Source of the DNA: Rhinopomastus cyanomelas | Lineage: Eukaryota; Chordata; Aves; Bucerotiformes; Rhinopomastidae | Assembly (NCBI GenBank): GCA_013400115.1 | Contig: VXBP01009025.1 | Span: forward strand, 3,020 to 67,019 | DNA length: 64,000 bases | Direction: 5' to 3' | Shown: one piece after another, positions 59,557 through 64,000 of the stretch | Position numbering within the stretch: the stretch's first letter is position 1 | How the letters are laid out: each line of letters starts with the position of its first letter | Translations under genes and position numbers: made by a program | The notes under the pieces: generated by a model | The model's input: only the letters and a program-made list of their open reading frames with translations | Databases searched by the model: none | Told to the model about the DNA's origin: nothing

Positions 59557-60350
59557 GACTTGATCTTAGATTTGCTATGGATTGTTTCCTGCCACGAGCT
59601 GCTAAAAATAAGCCATGCAAAGTAAGTAACATATTTATAAATGCAAGGGCACGTCCCAGAGATTTTTATTTGCAGACCAAAATCCCAGAATTTATGGAGT
59701 CTGTCTCAGTCACTATTGTGAAGAGGGGGAAGAAAACACAGTGAACCCTATTAAAAAGATTGATGTATGGCTGCAAGAGCTCTTGACAATTGAGATCTCT
59801 CTCTAGAGTGTTGTTTAATATATGTAAAGCAAAAAAAAGGCAGGCCAGGGAAGCACATTTTCTTAAGGATTTTTGAAGTATTTTGAATCTAGTAAAATAA
59901 GAAAATGATTGAAACACAAACAGAAACTGTTTGCATTGTACACAGCTAGGATTCATGTGAGGAAAACAAAAGCAAAACTGCTTCCCAGGTATTTGAGCTA
60001 TAGGTAGGCTATATGGCTATGATATTGGGGGTCTGGTCACTTTTCTTTCTTAAACTTCAGTGTACCGGATGAGACCAAAGATTCCTATCCTGTGGACAAA
60101 CACCACTTGGTTCATTGGAATCAGCTTTGTCCCTGAAAAAGTTTTCATATATAGAACATACCCACTGCTGCCTTAAATTTTGTGTCGCACCAGTTACTTA
60201 GATCAAACCAGTCATTTCTGAACATTATTGTGACATGACACTACCTGGAAAGTTATTCCTCTCTGATGTTTACAACTTTCAGGTAGGCCGTTATTTCAAT
60301 CTTCCTTTGCTGTCACTTAGCCTGATCTTGAGTACTTCATTCTCTTACAT

Positions 60351-60382
60351 AATATTAATATATTAATTAACATATTAATATT
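60351..60382. repeat. AT-rich inverted repeat, 11-bp arms
   Basis: AATATTAATAT and ATATTAATATT separated by 10 bp: perfect arms but pure A/T, so chance or slippage is likely. Confidence 0.85.
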
Positions 60383-60569
60383 CACGATAATGTGAGTGAA
60401 ATCTTGAGGTCTTCCATAGCATAGCAGAACAAACTCACAGTTAATTTTCTGGTCTAAACTAGTCCTCCATGATCTCCAGTAATTTCATTGATGTTTATAT
60501 TTAGTAAATATCAACAGTTTGTCACTAACTTTCAGGTAAAGAGATCCCTCAGTCTGAATTTTGTTGTAG

Positions 60570-60938
60570 TTACTTATTTAGTGTGAAGAGGGGACCGTAT
60601 TGCTGTCTACAATTATCTGAAAGGAAGTTGTAGAGAGGTGGGGGTTGGTCTCTTCTCACCACAAGTAACAAGTGATAGCACAAGAAGAAATGGCCTCAAG
60701 TTGCACCAGACTGGGCATCAAGAAAAGTTTCTTCATGGAAAGAGTCATCAGGCCTTGGAGCAGACTGACCAGGGAGGGGGTTGAATCACCATCCCTGGAA
60801 ACATTTAAAAATCCGTAAGTTCCAGATCTACATGACACAGTTTAGCAGCGACCTGGGAACAGTTGGGTTAATGGTTGGACTTGATAATCTTGAAGGTCTT
60901 TTCCAGCCTAGATGAGTCTATGATTCTATGGTCATGTC
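60570..60938 (+). mobile_element. CR1 3' end, old subfamily
   Basis: Plus-strand CR1: 'GAAATGGCCTCAAGTTGCACCAGACTGGGCATCAAGAAAAGTTTCTTCATGGAAAGAGTCATCAGGC', then 'TGGTTGGACTTGATAATCTTGAAGGTCTTTTCCAGCCTAGATGAGTCTATGATTCTATGG'. The layout is diagnostic and the divergence considerable. Confidence 0.9.
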
Positions 60939-61663
60939 TGATTCTATTTTCTGTGGCAGGATCAAGTAGCTAAAACCTTTACTTTCATGGACATGTGTTT
61001 CCCTTATTTTTTTTAGCTTTTATCTGCTATTTTATTCCTGATGTATCTCCAACTGATCTCCTACCCATGTGACAATCCATCCAGGAAGGCAGAGATGCCA
61101 CTGACTATATTTCTTACACTATTGCTGATCTTGATTTCATCACTTAACAAAATAAGTAGCCACCACCTCAGAGTATTTTCTTTCAAATGGTCATTATTTT
61201 CTTCAGCTCAGCTGTTTATTTGGCTCTAGAGAAGACCATTTCACAGCCACCTTTGTTTTGTAAAGTTTTGTTCTGGAGGGTCAGTTACAGATGCTCCAGG
61301 AGACAAATGGAGGTGAAATGAAAGGATGACTCATCTAGTATTCCATTGTATGTATGTCTTTCTTTTGTTCACCTTGGCCTCATGCCCAGCATGAGTAAAG
61401 GCTTATTGTTCCTTAAATAAATTACACTGCTCTGCAATTTGATAGTTCCCTGTTTATTTGCTGGCATAGTCAGCTCTGAAGATATTCACCCTTCTGTGTT
61501 TTGGCTTCTGTTGCACTCATTACCTTGAAAAGTAATTATGCAAATAATACACTGCATTAAATACAGGCAGGCTTTCACTTATTTATAAACAACTCAAAAC
61601 TTCAATTTCAGGGCATGCAGCTGAAAAAATATATGCACAGGGTGAGGGATGGTGCTGCCTTAC
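60939..61663. other. Unannotated interval
   Basis: Nothing recognised. Confidence 0.5.
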
Positions 61664-61818
61664 CACCCATTGCTACAACTGAGCATTGAGCAGTAGATGG
61701 GCAAAATTGTTCCATTCTTTGAGTTGCCTGCTCATTGAAAGGACAAGTGCAGTAAATTGGGCTGTATGCATTCAGTCTCTCTGGGATTTGGCTACACTCA
61801 CAATAGGCAGGCACTGAG
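61664..61818 (-). CDS. Weak candidate cysteine-rich exon, minus strand
   Basis: A 155-bp minus-strand segment preceded by 'TTCTTTACCTACAG' and followed by 'GGTG/GTAAGG'. One frame is open across it (51 full codons) and is cysteine-rich: 'YCECSQI', 'SPIYCTCPF', 'EQFCPSTAQC', six cysteines in about 35 residues, as in small disulfide-bonded extracellular modules. It leaves one base, which does not fit directly onto the candidate exon at 48241, so an intervening exon would be needed. The same frame is open beyond both splice sites (89 codons in all), so a chance open frame is quite possible. Family not recognised. Confidence 0.22.
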
Positions 61819-63899
61819 CTGTAGGTAAAGAACTTAACACAGTTTGGGGTTTTTTCCTCAAGAAAATAAGGAGGCAACTCTGGAGGAGAAATGGCAAAGG
61901 GAACTCAGCTAGAGGTGTTTGAAGTGTAATTTGTCTGAAAAGAAACATGAGCTGCCCACAATAATAAATAAAACTCTTGAAGCTTTCAGGGTTGGACTGG
62001 TTTTGATCTCATTGTGATATTTATAAAAGACGTGTGCCTTAGTCAAGCAATCTGAGTCTCTGTTTACCTGAGCTGGGAACTGGAGCTGTGCTTGGCTGTG
62101 TACTGCAAATTGCATTCATAAGAACTGCTGGGTACAGAAGGCTGTTGTTATCAATAACTGGCCAGGGAGTAGACTGGGATTTTACGCTGTTGATCCAAAC
62201 TCTGGTCTTATCCCTCTACAGAGAAACATTCTGGGAGGAACAGCAGATGTGTAAGCTTGTGGAGAACTATAGACCATCAGTAAACCACACCTTGTCCTTG
62301 AAATAGATGTAAAATGTTGGTAATTGGGGGAAGAGTGTGAAAAGCCAGGAATATTGAAGGAATAATTTGGCTTTACTAACTATATGGAGAGTTAGATTTC
62401 AGCAGAAAACTAGCAGAAGTTTTAGATTGCAGGTACTTTTCATGTGTGATGGTTATGCCCCTAATAGTGCAAAATAAGCCTCTAAAAACCAGCTGCTGGT
62501 GCAATTGTTTCATAGGCTTAATAATGCAGAACTCTTTTAATTCTAATAGCCTTTACTCCTATCTAGAGGTTCTGGAGAAAGAAAAGTGTGTTGACAGAGA
62601 ATGACTGCACAGAGATGCTGGCAAGAGCACATGGATTAACTGAAGCATCACTAACAGCTCATTGGCTTGCACAAGAGAGGCAGCTAGGTGATCTCTGAGT
62701 TCATATTTTGGCTTTGTTGCCTTTTTGCTTAGACTCTTCTTTTTTCACAATTAACCATCTGTAAGGTGGGTGGGATATTACTGCTTAGCTGCAACTCTGT
62801 GAAGCTAAATCACAGCTTCAGAAATGAAAGGTGCTATGGAAAATTGATATATTAAGAATAAATACATTAAAGTTATACTGTTTTCCTTAAGGCAGGAGGT
62901 CCATGGCAGTATTCACAATACATTATTTGTCCATAAATAGATGTGTTCTGTGCTGCAGGTACGACAAACACAGAAATGCACAGACAAAGTTTAAGAGAGG
63001 GGCTCTGCTATGATTTCCATTCCTGCATAAGTTCTACTTGATAAGACTGGGACAAAGTGAGCAGCAGATGAGTTTTAATACTTATGTCTGTATGTGTGTA
63101 TATGTGCAAGTGTGGATAGAGGGATATACACACACACTGGGTTAGTATGGCTGAAGTGAAAGAAAGGGAATGTGTAAGATCTTCCCTGCATGTGGAACGA
63201 CATTAGTTATTACTCTTGATTATTTCAACACAGTAACTTTCAGTGGATCAAAGATTTGTAAATTACCCTGATTTCTCTTGCAGCTACTTTTTAAGAGTTG
63301 TTACATGACAGGTCACATAAGAGACCTTCACAACTGTCAAGTACATCTAAGTAGTATTAAATGCGTAAGGCGATAAAACTTTATCCACCCTCATTCTTGT
63401 GCTTCTTGTCCTCCCTCTTGCCAATGTCCTTTTATCTATATGTACACTGAAGGAGGCTGGAACCAAAAGTACATACATGCAGAGAGTAACTTACTCAGCA
63501 CTTGCAAAATATGCAAAGTGTGATACAGGCTCCTGCAGCTCTTTGTGAAGTGGTTATGAGTGGTATCATAGGGAGTAGTAATGAGAATGTTGACTTACAA
63601 TGCAAATTTGTCATTTATTCCCTTTGAAGTTGCAAAGTCCTTCACTTATAATGCGATTTATAATGTGTTTTAATGCATTTTCCTTAGGTCTTAGTGCTAC
63701 ATGTAGAAAAAGAAAAGCTAACAAAAAGACTGGGAGGGGATATTGTTATTTGTTGTAAAGGAGCAGTAGCCTGAGGAGAAAACTGCTAGACACTGACTGC
63801 TGACTTAAAAATGGGGTATTACCTGAGAAAGCATGCCCATTTTCCTGTTCCTTAAGGGGAAAAAATAGTTGCCTGGCTTCATTCTTTATGTAGTACCCT
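61819..63899. other. Unannotated AT-rich interval
   Basis: No gene recognised. A short GT/GTAT-rich run lies at about 63085-63140. Confidence 0.5.
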
Positions 63900-64000
63900 G
63901 AATTATAGAATGCTTTGACTTGGAAGAGACCTTCAGAGGTCATCTAGCCCAATACTTCTCTGCTTCTCCCACCTGGCTTTGATATTCCCTTTTTCATCAG
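63900..64000 (-). mobile_element. CR1 tail, old fragment at right edge
   Basis: Minus-strand 'AATTATAGAATGCTTTGACTTGGAAGAGACCTTCAGAGGTCATCTAGCCCAA', the CR1 end block. Similarity fades after about 63955, and the remainder may continue beyond the window. Confidence 0.75.

Larger units (their letters stand above)
55549..60569. other. Long unannotated AT-rich interval
   Basis: No gene or repeat family recognised in 5 kb. Contains a 19-bp tandem duplication (59519-59556) and an AT-rich inverted repeat (60351-60382). Confidence 0.5.

Noticed and set aside
1..64000. tRNA, rRNA, CRISPR array, bacterial operon or phage
   Set aside because: None is visible; repeat content and open-frame pattern are those of vertebrate non-coding DNA.

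Overview
This window is non-coding vertebrate DNA from a bird. The main evidence is CR1 (chicken repeat 1) LINE copies at roughly twenty sites on both strands. Several carry the avian CR1 3' end: an ATTCTATG octamer repeat preceded by a 'GATTGGACTAGATGATCTTT..GGTCCCTTCCAATCC' block. About eleven copies or tails belong to one low-divergence subfamily. A recent expansion of a single CR1 subfamily is best known in woodpeckers and allies, so a piciform-like genome is my inference; the sequence alone proves only 'bird'. No bacterial-style genes, rRNA, tRNA or CRISPR array are visible. Most open frames are chance products of AT-rich intergenic or intronic DNA, or are decayed retroelement reading frames.

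Layout. 1-3.4 kb: two old CR1 pieces, minus strand, keeping decayed endonuclease and reverse-transcriptase segments. 6.2-6.6 kb: a double-tailed CR1. 12.9-17.3 kb: an LTR-rich block with two related LTR-like promoters (12.9 and 15.6 kb), a CR1 tail, and an ERVL-type 3' end with polypurine tract and LTR (LTR 16865-17341). 19.57-20.04 kb: a solo LTR on the minus strand with a recognisable target-site duplication. 22.0 kb: a second double-tailed CR1. 24.4-24.7 kb: an LTR-like promoter/poly(A) module. 25.3, 29, 30.7 and 32.7 kb: CR1 3' ends; the one at 29 kb is a sense/antisense/sense mosaic. 38.4-39.9 kb: three CR1 pieces in a row, the last with a partial reverse transcriptase. 41.7-43.3 kb: an old CR1 piece, then a CR1 with 5' region and endonuclease but no reverse transcriptase, ending in the same double tail. 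43.34-43.90 kb: an endogenous retrovirus remnant (end of the envelope transmembrane subunit, polypurine tract, 3' LTR) that starts at the CR1 tail. 45.9-47.7, 51.6, 53.7, 54.1, 55.4, 60.6 and 63.9 kb: further CR1 fragments of several ages.

Host genes. I recognise no host gene. The best candidates are two small minus-strand exons (48142-48241 and 46595-46649) with good splice signals and matching reading phase. A weaker candidate lies at 61664-61818. If real, the window is mostly introns of a minus-strand gene; this is tentative.

The most unusual signal is the double-tailed CR1: three copies (6.2, 22.0 and 43.2 kb) share the same junction between two different CR1 3' ends. This points to a chimeric CR1 lineage that has itself retrotransposed.
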